Shown here piece after piece: positions 1 through 8,201 of a DNA stretch of 64,000 bases; within the stretch, counting starts at the first letter, position 1; each line of letters begins with the position of its first letter. Made by a program: the position numbers and the translations under genes. The stretch comes from Acidimicrobiales bacterium (GTDB taxonomy: Bacteria; Actinomycetota; Acidimicrobiia; Acidimicrobiales; MedAcidi-G1), in the NCBI GenBank assembly GCA_029242745.1, contig JAQWTI010000012.1, forward strand, positions 62,001-126,000, read 5' to 3'. Below the pieces are notes generated by a model. It was not told the DNA's origin, searched no databases, and saw nothing but the letters and a program-made list of their open reading frames with translations.

Positions 1-1
1 G

Positions 2-451
2 GTTTGGGCCATGGTCTTCGGGAAATCGAGGGCCCGACTCATCGCGACTCCGTCGCCTGACGATCGTGCCTTCGCAACTGGCCCCCTCCACGAACTGTTT
101 GAGCAGCAGGTTGAACCATTGGTTGGAGAGTGGGAGAACTATGGGCTCCGTGCTGGAGACGATTTAGGGCTCTACGCCGAGACGGGCATCGTCCACCCTG
201 CGGTCTGGCCTTCCCTAGCAAACTCTGTCGTAAAACGGAACCTCGTGGAGGGACCCTGGATCCACACCCGAAGCCGGATCCGCCATCACAGCACGGCCCA
301 AGTCGGGGCTGCAGCGGTGGTTGATGCCGTCTTGGTTGACCGGTTTGAGACACGTAGTGGTTTGCGGGCCGTGCTGGATGTGCGGATCAGTGTCGATGGG
401 GTGCTGGTGGCCAGCCTTGAACACGAGGCACTCGTGTCCCTCCACCCCTGA
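2..451 (+). CDS. Hot-dog-fold (MaoC/acyl dehydratase-like) protein, 5' end cut by window
   Basis: The frame is open from base 2 with no stop upstream, so the true start probably lies outside the window; the first ATG inside is at 11. The last 70 residues (GPWIHTRSRIRHHS, then alternating hydrophobic strands ending in LEHEALVSL) resemble the C-terminal half of a MaoC-like hot-dog domain as found in acyl-CoA hydratases and thioesterases. No catalytic Asp/His motif is visible in this part, so a non-catalytic half of a double hot-dog protein is possible. The family call rests on pattern only. Coding sense and the end point are fairly secure; the function is not. Confidence 0.5.
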   Translation, partial: VWAMVFGKSRARLIATPSPDDRAFATGPLHELFEQQVEPLVGEWENYGLRAGDDLGLYAETGIVHPAVWPSLANSVVKRNLVEGPWIHTRSRIRHHSTAQVGAAAVVDAVLVDRFETRSGLRAVLDVRISVDGVLVASLEHEALVSLHP

Positions 452-731
452 TGACAGCACTCATGGCCGGCCGACTGGCCTGCCATCACTCGCAGACGAG
501 GGTGTTCCATCGCCAAAAATGTTGATTGGGTTTACTTAGACCCCAAGGGCTGTCTCCAGGGCCTTCCAGATGAGGTGATTTAAGAACACCGCTGAACCTT
601 CCCGTTTGTCGATATAGCAGATCTACGGGACTAGCCCGCTTACAGGTTCTGCTATTGCAATGCCATGGTTACGGTGCTCCCCTGCCGGCACCTCGCTGCT
701 ACCAGAGTTGACACGGTTGCTACGGTTGTCC
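452..731. other. Intergenic stretch, 280 bp, no gene seen
   Basis: Between the hot-dog protein and the SRPBCC gene I see no credible coding region. A TTGACA lies at about 714, too close to the ATG at 732 to act as its -35. No tRNA or clear terminator is visible. Confidence 0.4.
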
Positions 732-1241
732 ATGACCGAAATACGTGTGGAACGAACCATCCAAGTCCAGCGGGTAATTGCAGCCGCACCGGCGGCCATC
801 TTCCAGGTGTTGGCCAGTCCCGCTGGGCACGTAGCAATTGACGCCTCGGGCATGCTCATGTCGGCTAGTGGGCCCCCAGTGGCCGCCGTGGACGACCGTT
901 TTACCGTCCAGATGGATCGTGAATCGTTGCAAGACTTTCCGCTAGGTGAGTACGAGGTCATCGTGGTCATAACCCGGTTTGAGCAAGATCAGGCAATTGC
1001 TTGGACGGTCGATGGAGCACTCCAACCACCAATCGGACACGTGTATGAGTACGAACTGGAACCGGCTGACGGCGGAACCCTCGTCACCTCTACCTATGAC
1101 TGGTCAAGGATTCATCCGGATTGGGAGGCGGCCGCCGAAAGTATTTTCCCAGTCATCTCTGAAACCAACCTACGAGCGACCTTAGGTATCCTCGCTCGGA
1201 CCGTGGCACCTGGTGCGGCTCGCCCAGGCGCTGGCGACTGA
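732..1241 (+). CDS. SRPBCC / polyketide cyclase-like ligand-binding protein
   Basis: A 169-residue protein of the START/SRPBCC type. It begins with a first strand of the form RTIQVQRVIAAAP, followed by a helix (AIFQVLASPAGH), which is the classic opening of this fold, and it ends in a long C-terminal helix (the NLRATLGILARTV segment). Such proteins bind hydrophobic ligands or act as cyclases, and often regulate or assist neighbouring enzymes; the ligand cannot be read from sequence. The ATG at 732 starts exactly at the domain edge; an in-frame ATG at 660 would add 24 residues unlike the family. It lies 28 bp upstream of the probable AhpD-like selenoprotein on the same strand, so the two are probably co-transcribed. 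Confidence 0.75.
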   Translation: MTEIRVERTIQVQRVIAAAPAAIFQVLASPAGHVAIDASGMLMSASGPPVAAVDDRFTVQMDRESLQDFPLGEYEVIVVITRFEQDQAIAWTVDGALQPPIGHVYEYELEPADGGTLVTSTYDWSRIHPDWEAAAESIFPVISETNLRATLGILARTVAPGAARPGAGD

Positions 1242-1269
1242 CAGCATCTCTAGACGGAGCCGATGACCG

Positions 1270-1821
1270 ATGGCATGGATAGAGACGATTCGTGAAGACG
1301 AGTGGGATGGCCCGCTTGCAAACCTGCTCACCGCCGTAGTGGACCCCGGTCACGACCGGGTCGACAACATCATGCAGATCCACTCGCTGAACCCACAGGC
1401 CATGACCGCCCACGTTGGCCTCTACAGGTCGGCAATGACTGGCACAAAGACCTTACGTAAGGTCGAACGTGAGCTCCTTGCCTTGATTGTTAGTCGCTAC
1501 AACGATTGTCATTACTGAATAATCCACCACCGGCGCGGTCTGCGTCGGCTACTACGAGATGATGCCCTTCTATCAGCCATTGATGAAGATTGGCGGACCG
1601 CTGGTATGTCGGAGAAGCGGTTGGCCATGCTGGCATATGCAGAGAAGTTGACGGGTCATCCCGGAGATGTCGTCGAAGCTGACATAGTGGGCCTTCGAGA
1701 TGTGGGGTTCAGCGACCGAGACATCCTTGACATCTGTGAGGTAGTGGGCTACTACGCCTATGTAAATCGCATCGCTGACGGCCTTGGTGTATCACTCGAA
1801 TCGTGGCTTCCGGCCACATAA
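1270..1821 (+). CDS. AhpD/carboxymuconolactone decarboxylase-like selenoprotein (CxxU), UGA at 1516-1518 read as Sec
   Basis: Two pieces (1270-1515 and 1519-1821) are in one frame, separated only by a single TGA at 1516-1518. Together they give 183 residues, the usual size of peroxidase-related AhpD-like proteins. The UGA falls exactly where the second Cys of the family's CxxC active site belongs: Glu68, Cys80-His-Tyr-Sec83, His87. The 12-residue Glu-to-Cys spacing and the His at +4 match the Glu118/Cys130/Cys133/His137 layout of M. tuberculosis AhpD. Both flanking parts look like the family. Eighteen bases after the UGA sits a SECIS-like hairpin (1530-1548). Such proteins reduce peroxides or disulfides; Sec would replace the nucleophilic thiol. 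The alternatives are a nonsense mutation or sequencing error, but a random stop would not be expected at this residue with this hairpin. No selA, selB or tRNA-Sec lies in the window. Confidence 0.88.
1530..1548 (+). promoter_or_regulatory. Bacterial SECIS-like hairpin inside the AhpD-like gene
   Basis: A 7-bp stem (1530-1536 with 1542-1548, including one G-U pair at 1533/1545) closes a 5-base loop, GGUCU, at 1537-1541. The loop starts 18 bases after the UGA. From memory, the E. coli fdhF SECIS has the same GGUCU in its apical loop, followed by GC, also 18 bases after its UGA, and SelB contacts the loop G and U. Bacterial SECIS rules (loop 16-37 nt from UGA, G among the first two loop bases) are satisfied. 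A counterpart of the fdhF bulged U in the stem is not obvious. Confidence 0.82.
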
Positions 1822-1835
1822 TGGCCAAGTAGACC

Positions 1836-2873
1836 TCAGTCGAATGCGGGCATTACCTCGTCACAGAACAACTGCATGGAACGTTTCTGCTCTTCAAGAC
1901 CTAGGCCGAGACTCGCGTAGTAGATGAACTCGTCCACGCCGAGAGTTTCATAGCGGCGGAGTTTTGCGATGACCTCGGCTGGGGTACCAAACAGTAGGTT
2001 CTCGCTGAGGGTCTTTGGCTCGTAGTCCGCCGCATTTGACACCTGATCCATGGGGATAGTTCCCGGAAAGCCGTCATGAACGTCACCTAGGTTCTTAAAG
2101 AGGTTCTCGAACTGGCTGAGCTGACGCTGGGCGGCTTCCACAGGCACCATCCACTCCTCGACCGAGTCGTATACCACTGTGTGACGCATCAGGGCCCACG
2201 TGGGGGTTGGGCAACCGGGGTGATCGGCAATCGACTTGTCGAGTTGTGATCGGTAGAGCTCGGCTTCAGCAAACGGCCTCGCTATAGGCCACGACATAAC
2301 GTTGCAACCATTTTTCACGGCGTAGTCAAAAGTAATTGGTGATCGCGCAGCCACCCATATAGGTGGGTGGGGTTGTTGTAGAGGCTTAGGTACCGACGTT
2401 GATGTGGGAAATGACCACATTTCGCCGTTATGCGCATAGTCACCGGACCACAACTCCTTGAGGATGGGGAGCATTTCTTGCATGTAACGCCAGGCATCTG
2501 ACTGCTTCAGGCCGGGGCGCATACGATCGAATTCGCGTTGGTAGGCGCCTGATCCGATACCGAACTCAAGGCGACCACCGCTAATCAGATCAAGGAAAGC
2601 CGCTTCACCCGCCAGTTTGATGGGGTGCCAGTAGGCGGCTACAGCCACTGCAGAGCCAAGTCGGATCCGATCAGTATGACAAGCCCACCAAGTCAGAATC
2701 TGCAGCGGGTTAGGGGCGATGGTCATTTCGAGAGCGTGGTGTTCAGCGGCCCACGCAATGGTGAAACCACCTTCCTCCGCCATCTGGACCATCTCAAGGG
2801 TATGGCGGGCAACGTCGCCCATTAGGCGGCTGTCATCGAGTCGTTCCAAGTTGATAGCGAGTTGGAACTTCAT
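1836..2873 (-). CDS. Luciferase-like (LLM) flavin-dependent oxidoreductase
   Basis: A 345-residue bacterial luciferase-like TIM-barrel protein: N-terminal strand MKFQLAINLERLD, the WAAEHH motif near residue 41, and the GGRLEFGIGSGAYQREFD segment near residue 100. Enzymes of this group use FMN (or F420) and usually attack aldehydes, alkanes, sulfonates or small heterocycles; the substrate is not readable here. The ATG at 2873 has a GAGGAG ribosome site 9 bp upstream and overlaps the stop of the upstream PhyH gene by four bases (ATGA), so both are translated from one message. It converges on the AhpD-like gene with only 14 bp between stops. Confidence 0.85.
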   Translation of the reverse strand: MKFQLAINLERLDDSRLMGDVARHTLEMVQMAEEGGFTIAWAAEHHALEMTIAPNPLQILTWWACHTDRIRLGSAVAVAAYWHPIKLAGEAAFLDLISGGRLEFGIGSGAYQREFDRMRPGLKQSDAWRYMQEMLPILKELWSGDYAHNGEMWSFPTSTSVPKPLQQPHPPIWVAARSPITFDYAVKNGCNVMSWPIARPFAEAELYRSQLDKSIADHPGCPTPTWALMRHTVVYDSVEEWMVPVEAAQRQLSQFENLFKNLGDVHDGFPGTIPMDQVSNAADYEPKTLSENLLFGTPAEVIAKLRRYETLGVDEFIYYASLGLGLEEQKRSMQLFCDEVMPAFD

Positions 2874-3850
2874 GGCGAGGTCTCCTCGTCAGTGCCTGCA
2901 GGGTTTCTATGCGTAACCGGGTCACACCGAAGGTTGTATACAGAATCAGGATCAGGGCCCACGTGGATGACCGATGGCTTAACCAAGTTTGCAGAGATAG
3001 CCCCTAGGGGAAGCATCGGGAACCAGTCTTCCCGAAGTTTCTGTCCCTCAACCATTTCGTGACCATCAAATGGTGGGGAGGTCCGGCCACGGCGCTGAAC
3101 GTAACGAGCGTTGTCACCCACCATCCGTAGGGAAAAGGCACGACGGAGCCTTGAGGAGCCACGGGCCCCGTGGACAGTGCGATAGTGGAAAGCCACGGCG
3201 TCACCAGGCTCGCAGGCCCACTCGAGGACCTCGATCTGCTCTGGCTCGTTATCAGGATCCAGGGCGGGCTGAAAGCCGCCGCTGTGCCTTGTCTCGTCAT
3301 CACCGTAGAAACCTTGCATCGTGGTCCAGTCCACCGGGTGGACAGGTTCTTCCCAAAGGTGAGAGCCGCGAATTAACCGAAGTGTCGACTCCACCGGGAC
3401 AGGGTCCAACGGGATCCAGATACTGACCGTCTGCGGCCCATCGACGAAGTAGTAGGGCGCATCACAGTGCCATGGGGTATGGCGGGACGCCCCTGGTTCT
3501 TTAACCAGAACGTGATCGTGGAATAACTGCACAGTGGCGGACCGCATCAGCCCGGCTGCTACCTGCGCAATCCCCGACTGGAAGGCAAAGCTTTCGAATT
3601 CCGGTATGCGCGACCAGTTGCAGTAGTCATCCCAGAAGCGGCCCAGATCATTGGTTGTGCCGTTGTCATTGAAAAACTCACTGGGGTGAATTGCGTTTTG
3701 GGTTATTCCTCTGGTCAGAGTGTCAATCCAGTCAGTAAAGAGACCCCGTAGGTGTACGGCACCATCGGCAGCGAAAGTGTCTGCTAGATCAGCGCCCGCA
3801 CGGTGTAGGTGATCAAACACGAAGACAGCGTAGATGCCCGACGACGCCAT
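2870..3850 (-). CDS. Phytanoyl-CoA dioxygenase (PhyH) family protein
   Basis: A 326-residue Fe(II)/2-oxoglutarate dioxygenase. The metal triad is visible as His128-x-Asp130 (in PWHCDAPYYF) and His227 (in FHYRTVHGARG), followed by Arg residues at about 234-237 for 2-oxoglutarate. Substrates of this family range from phytanoyl-CoA to ectoine and small amines. The frame is open up to 4066, but the extra 72 residues are low-complexity and unlike PhyH, so the ATG at 3850 is preferred; its ribosome site is weak. It overlaps the downstream luciferase-like gene by 4 bp and is divergent from the M20 deacylase at 4086. Confidence 0.85.
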   Translation of the reverse strand: MASSGIYAVFVFDHLHRAGADLADTFAADGAVHLRGLFTDWIDTLTRGITQNAIHPSEFFNDNGTTNDLGRFWDDYCNWSRIPEFESFAFQSGIAQVAAGLMRSATVQLFHDHVLVKEPGASRHTPWHCDAPYYFVDGPQTVSIWIPLDPVPVESTLRLIRGSHLWEEPVHPVDWTTMQGFYGDDETRHSGGFQPALDPDNEPEQIEVLEWACEPGDAVAFHYRTVHGARGSSRLRRAFSLRMVGDNARYVQRRGRTSPPFDGHEMVEGQKLREDWFPMLPLGAISANLVKPSVIHVGPDPDSVYNLRCDPVTHRNPAGTDEETSP

Positions 3851-4085
3851 CAATGGTGGACGGCCCTCAGGGTGACCCTTAGGGAAGTGGAGCGCTCCGT
3901 GGTCCTGTCTAAGCGCGGGGTCACTGGTTGGGGTGGCTTGGGTCGCATTGGAGCTTGAGGTGCTTTCAGCTCTCACACAGCGGACACTAGAGATCTCGTA
4001 ATGACTCGCAGCCGTAGCCTGTTCAAATTGTGAATATTTACGACATCCTTTTGACGTATGTCTCAACGTCTACCACCATGCGGAG

Positions 4086-5273
4086 ATGCCTACGGAATTA
4101 ATGATGTCAGAGGTTGTTGGTCTGCTATCCGAACTGGTCGCCTGTGCCACAGAGAGCGGTTCATCAAACCTGGAACTAATTGACCACTACGCGCAGAGGG
4201 CGGTGGCAGCTGGCGCAGCGGTTGACGTAGTGGATGGTGCATCTGGTCGGGCCAATCTTCATCTCCGCTTCGGACCTGACGCGCCAGGAGGTGTTCTGTT
4301 TTCGGGCCATACAGACGTGGTGCCGGCCGGTGCGGGCTGGGCTACCAACCCTTACGTCCTTAACGAGGTCGGTGGCCGCTTTGCTGCGCGCGGGGCAGCC
4401 GATATGAAGGGCTTCCTGGCCGTGGCGCTGGTGGCCCTTGAACAAATTGATACAGATGCCCTCAGGGCGCCGGTCCATCTGGGGTTGAGCTACGACGAGG
4501 AGATTGGATGTGTTGGCGTTCACGGCCTTCTCGATGTGATAGCCGCTGGACGGTCGAGGGCCGGGACGTGTCTCCCAGAGGTCGTGGTAGTTGGTGAGCC
4601 CACAAATATGCGCCTTTGTAATGCACACGCTGGCAAAGTCGCTGAAAGGATAGACCTTGTTGCTGCATCTGGACATTCCAGCCACGCAGGCATTGAGCCC
4701 ACCGCAGTGCATGAAGCCGTCGTGCTTGCCGCACTTATCTATGGATTAAACGATGCGGACCGTGGTATCAGCGCCAACGTGGGGTCAATCCACGGTGGTT
4801 TGGCAGTCAACGTCCTCGCACCTTCGTGCACGCTGGAGTTTGAGATACGTCATAGTGCGGAAACCGATCCTGAAGAGGTGCTCAGCGGGGTGCGGGATGC
4901 AATAGCTGTTGCAGACTGCCGTCTCGCTGCAGTGGGTGGTCACGCCACCACTGAGTCATTCATTTGCTATCCGGGCCTATCCACTGATCCGATGTTGGCC
5001 CCTGTCGCTACTCTGATTGAATTGATAGGCCATGGTGCACCGGGTCCGGTGGGCTTCGGGACCGAGGCCGGTCTTTACACCAGCCGTCTGGGGGTACCTT
5101 CGGTGATCATTGGCCCAGGAAATATTAAGGACGCCCATCGACCTGATGAGTCTGTGGATCTCAACCAACTTCAGGAGTGCGCCAATGTACTCCCGCGCGT
5201 TATACACCAGTTCTGTTCAGATGGCAGCCCAACAGTCGCAGAGACGAGAAATCTTGATGACCATTCCCACTGA
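4086..5273 (+). CDS. M20 family deacylase, ArgE/acetylornithine deacetylase-like
   Basis: A 395-residue zinc hydrolase that removes an acyl group from an amino acid or related amine. Zinc and catalytic residues are all present: His75 and Asp77 in SGHTDVVP, Asp106 in RGAADMKGF, the Glu138-Glu139 pair in SYDEEIG, Glu171 in VGEPT, and the late His of DAHRPDES. The central dimerization domain lies around residues 190-300. It is not next to any arginine-synthesis gene; it leads a plus-strand run with an acyl-CoA dehydrogenase-like protein, a RidA-like protein and a Rieske oxygenase, so a catabolic N-acyl substrate is likelier than N-acetylornithine. ATGs at 4086, 4101 and 4104 are all possible starts; GGAG lies directly before 4086, and ACGGAA 9 bp before 4104. 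Confidence 0.85.
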   Translation: MPTELMMSEVVGLLSELVACATESGSSNLELIDHYAQRAVAAGAAVDVVDGASGRANLHLRFGPDAPGGVLFSGHTDVVPAGAGWATNPYVLNEVGGRFAARGAADMKGFLAVALVALEQIDTDALRAPVHLGLSYDEEIGCVGVHGLLDVIAAGRSRAGTCLPEVVVVGEPTNMRLCNAHAGKVAERIDLVAASGHSSHAGIEPTAVHEAVVLAALIYGLNDADRGISANVGSIHGGLAVNVLAPSCTLEFEIRHSAETDPEEVLSGVRDAIAVADCRLAAVGGHATTESFICYPGLSTDPMLAPVATLIELIGHGAPGPVGFGTEAGLYTSRLGVPSVIIGPGNIKDAHRPDESVDLNQLQECANVLPRVIHQFCSDGSPTVAETRNLDDHSH

Positions 5274-6522
5274 GGCCACGTCCATTGAATCAAGTGGTGC
5301 CGGGTCGTGGACGGAGGTACCAGACGTAGCGGAGGTTCTGTCAAGAATTGATGCTCTTGGTCCCAGATGGCGAGAACGCGCTCGGAAACTAGACGAAGCA
5401 GTCGAATACCCTTATGAGAACTTTGCCGAGGCGAAGGCTGCTGGGTTACACGCCTTGACCTTGCCCACCAAGTATGGCGGTGCCGGTTTTTGGCTGCCGG
5501 GACGGTATAGCCCTTGGTACCAGGCTCTTGAGCGGTTGGCCTGGTGGGAGACCAACACGGCTCAACTTCTCCAAGTCCACAACCATGCAGCAGGCATCAT
5601 CGCGTGGCACTCAACACCCGAGCAGCGTGAACGATTTCTGCCGGAGATTGCTGACGGGGCCATTTGTGCCTCGCTGGGATCGGAAGCCCATCTTTACGAG
5701 AATGGGGCTGAGGTTCTTGAAGCAGAGTTGATAAAGGTCAATGGGGGCTACCGCCTCACAGCCCGTAAAGGTTTTGCGTCAGTCGCTGTCGCTGCGAAGT
5801 ATCTGATGGTGTGGTGCGCTGTGGAGGGCGATGCTCCCTATGCGGGACGGATGCTCTTTGCCGTGGTTGACGTGGACTCTGATGGGGTAGAACTGCTGGA
5901 TGACTGGCAGATGTTGGGAATGAGGTCCACCATCTCCTGTGGGGTGAAGTTCAACGACGTGTTCGTACCCGATTCACACGTGGTAGGCAAGCCTGGTGGT
6001 TGGGTGACTGAGGACCCTCGAACGTTCTCGTGTGCTTACGCTTCGAACCATCTGGGGTCAGCCCAGGCGGCGTTCGACTTCCTCGCTGGTTACATCTCGA
6101 ACCGACCCGACCTTTGCGATTCGGAAGTGGTCCGAGTCAAGTTGGGCCAGATGGACGCGAGGCTGTTCGCCACCCGGGCCTGCCTGCAGGCCACCGCCAA
6201 ACGTCTTGATCAAGGGGACGATCCGGACGAGTGTGAGGCCGACGCTGTTCGCACTATGCACCTCGCTAAGGACGCTGTACTTACTATCCCCTATCAGGGT
6301 TTTGATTTAGTCGGGGCACGGGCCTGTCACGAGCGGTATCCACTGGGACAGATGATGCGCGATGCCCGAACCTTTACATTGCACTTCAGTGATGACCTCT
6401 ATGTGGAGCGCTTGGCTCAGTTGGCCCTCGGTAATGGTTTCTCGGCCAAGGGGGGCCGTGGGGGCTCAACACCTTTCGAGGTGGGAAGTGGTGCTAGCGG
6501 CCAGGCCACAGCTGGAGCCTGA
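5257..6522 (+). CDS. Acyl-CoA dehydrogenase-family flavoprotein
   Basis: A 421-residue protein with the full acyl-CoA dehydrogenase layout: N-terminal helical domain (residues 1-125), middle beta domain with ARKGFASVA and the KFNDVFVPD strand, and a C-terminal four-helix bundle ending YVERLAQLALG. It either dehydrogenates an acyl thioester with FAD or belongs to the flavin-monooxygenase branch of the fold; the catalytic base is not identifiable by eye. The ATG at 5257 (preceded by GAGACGAGA) overlaps the end of the M20 gene by 17 bp, indicating translational coupling; the frame stays open upstream to 5110 inside that gene. Confidence 0.82.
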   Translation: MTIPTEATSIESSGAGSWTEVPDVAEVLSRIDALGPRWRERARKLDEAVEYPYENFAEAKAAGLHALTLPTKYGGAGFWLPGRYSPWYQALERLAWWETNTAQLLQVHNHAAGIIAWHSTPEQRERFLPEIADGAICASLGSEAHLYENGAEVLEAELIKVNGGYRLTARKGFASVAVAAKYLMVWCAVEGDAPYAGRMLFAVVDVDSDGVELLDDWQMLGMRSTISCGVKFNDVFVPDSHVVGKPGGWVTEDPRTFSCAYASNHLGSAQAAFDFLAGYISNRPDLCDSEVVRVKLGQMDARLFATRACLQATAKRLDQGDDPDECEADAVRTMHLAKDAVLTIPYQGFDLVGARACHERYPLGQMMRDARTFTLHFSDDLYVERLAQLALGNGFSAKGGRGGSTPFEVGSGASGQATAGA

Positions 6523-6564
6523 ACGCGCGACAATCGCTGTTGTGACAAATGGAGCAGACTTCTA

Positions 6565-6981
6565 ATGACCACTCATCAGCGCATTCGTCCCTTTAATACG
6601 AAGGAGACGTACCCCGAACAGAACCTCGACAACGACCTCAGCCAAGTTGTGGTGGCCCGTGGGACCATGGTCTTCTTGCGGGGCCAAGTCGCTCAAGACC
6701 TCAACACTCGCGAGTCGCTACATCCCGGGGATGCTGGCGCCCAGACGGCAAAGACGATGGCCAACATTTCAATGTTGCTTGAGGAAGCGGGCTCTGAGAT
6801 GGGGCAGATCTGTCGGATCGTCGTGTACCTGATTGATATCCGGGACCGCGAGGAGGTCTACCAGGAGATGGGGAAGTGGCTAAAGGGTGTCTACCCGTGT
6901 TCAACTGGCATTGTGGTCTCTGCCCTAGCCCGCCCCGAGTGGCTGGTTGAGGTTGAGGCAACCGCTGTTATTCCAGATTGA
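6565..6981 (+). CDS. RidA/YjgF/UK114 family protein lacking the usual active-site Arg
   Basis: A 138-residue RidA-fold protein (VVVARGTMVFLRGQV opening, trimer-forming YLIDIRDREEVY, final EVEATAVI strand). Classical RidA hydrolyses reactive imines/enamines made by PLP or flavin enzymes and needs an Arg in the segment just before the last strands; here that segment reads YPCSTGIVVSAL with no Arg at the expected place, so it probably belongs to one of the divergent Rid groups found in catabolic operons. It lies 42 bp after the acyl-CoA dehydrogenase-like gene with a GGAG 10 bp before the ATG. Its job may be to process an imine or related nitrogen intermediate made by its neighbours. Confidence 0.85.
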   Translation: MTTHQRIRPFNTKETYPEQNLDNDLSQVVVARGTMVFLRGQVAQDLNTRESLHPGDAGAQTAKTMANISMLLEEAGSEMGQICRIVVYLIDIRDREEVYQEMGKWLKGVYPCSTGIVVSALARPEWLVEVEATAVIPD

Positions 6982-7019
6982 CCGGGACACTCGCCGGTCC
7001 GACTAAACCGTTAGGCAGC

Positions 7020-8180
7020 ATGATTTCTTCAACCCACACCGTGACTGCCGATGTGCTCGCAGACCTGCGCGCTGTTGCTGACGGACCACTATCTCTGGCT
7101 GTCAACATGCCATCCGCCATGTATCACTCCGAAGAGGTACTGGCTCTTGAACAGGAGCGAGCCTTCGGAAAAGACTGGGTATCACCTGGTCTTGCTGCTG
7201 AGATCCCAAGTGTAGGTGACCATCTAGTTTGGTCGATAGCTGGTCAGCCGGTGTTCTGCATTCGTGACGCTGAGGGTCGTATCCGGACGTTTTCCAATGT
7301 TTGTCGGCATCGGATGATGATGCTGATCGGTGGCGTCGGGAACAGTCGTCGCGTTACTTGCCCGTACCACTCTTGGACCTACGACTTGAGTGGACAGCTG
7401 GTGGGCACCAATCACATGGAAAAAACTGACGGTTTCGACAAGGCTGATATCTGCCTGCCGGAGATCCGGACCGAAATTTGGCAGGGCTGGATCTACTGCA
7501 CGCTGGATTCTGACGCCACGTCAGTCGCAAACTTGTTGGCCCCAATGGAACGGTTTGTGGCGCCTTATGGAGTGGCTGAGTACGTGCCGGTTCACCAAGT
7601 TGATGAAGTATGGACTGGGAACTGGAAGTTCCTCACCGAGAACTTCATGGAGGGCTATCACCTGCCATTTACACACCGGGCCACGCTCGGTACATGGATG
7701 CCGATGGACAGTGTGGTGTTTCCTGATGAACGCCATGGGGCGTTCACGTACCAGATGTTTGAGAAGGATGAGAGTGCCCAGTACGGCCGGGCACACCCAG
7801 ACAACGACCGGCTAGATGGAGCGCAACGGTCCACTACCTTCATGCCGACGGTGTTTCCGGCACATATGTACATTCTTGCCCCTGACCATCTCTGGTACTT
7901 ATCGTTACGTCCTAGGGGTACCGATCAGGTTGAACTTCGGTTTGGAATTGCGCTAGCTCCTGAGGTTCATGCCTCGCTTGTGGATCCAGAGGCATGGATC
8001 GCTGAGATGGTCGGCTTCTTCACTGCAGTTTGTGAAGAAGACCGGATGGTTGTCGAGGGTATTCACACTGGTTCACGTTCGTCGCTGGCTCAGCCGGGAC
8101 CATTAAGTTGGCTTGAACATGAACTCCACCACTTCATGGGTTATCTAGCCGACAGGCTGGCGCCTGCACCCGTGTCCTGA
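7020..8180 (+). CDS. Rieske non-heme iron oxygenase, alpha subunit (CntA/GbcA-like)
   Basis: A 386-residue ring-hydroxylating-type oxygenase. The Rieske cluster ligands are Cys95-x-His97 and Cys114-x-x-His117 (CRHR and CPYHSW). The mononuclear iron site is in ENFMEGYHLPFTH, His214 and His219, with Glu207-Asn208 before them. The EGYH form and the size are typical of the quaternary-amine branch that oxygenates carnitine or glycine betaine, although aromatic substrates cannot be excluded. No reductase partner is in the window. A TTG at 6978 overlapping the RidA stop could be an earlier start, but the ATG at 7020 suits the family better. Confidence 0.87.
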   Translation: MISSTHTVTADVLADLRAVADGPLSLAVNMPSAMYHSEEVLALEQERAFGKDWVSPGLAAEIPSVGDHLVWSIAGQPVFCIRDAEGRIRTFSNVCRHRMMMLIGGVGNSRRVTCPYHSWTYDLSGQLVGTNHMEKTDGFDKADICLPEIRTEIWQGWIYCTLDSDATSVANLLAPMERFVAPYGVAEYVPVHQVDEVWTGNWKFLTENFMEGYHLPFTHRATLGTWMPMDSVVFPDERHGAFTYQMFEKDESAQYGRAHPDNDRLDGAQRSTTFMPTVFPAHMYILAPDHLWYLSLRPRGTDQVELRFGIALAPEVHASLVDPEAWIAEMVGFFTAVCEEDRMVVEGIHTGSRSSLAQPGPLSWLEHELHHFMGYLADRLAPAPVS

Positions 8181-8201
8181 AACTGGATTTGGATTTTCTT
8201 T

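Noticed and set aside
1516-1518. The TGA as a disabling nonsense mutation splitting the AhpD-like gene in two.
   Set aside because: It hits the one residue where Sec is expected, both halves stay in frame and intact, and a SECIS-like hairpin follows at the right distance. A sequencing error cannot be excluded from sequence alone.
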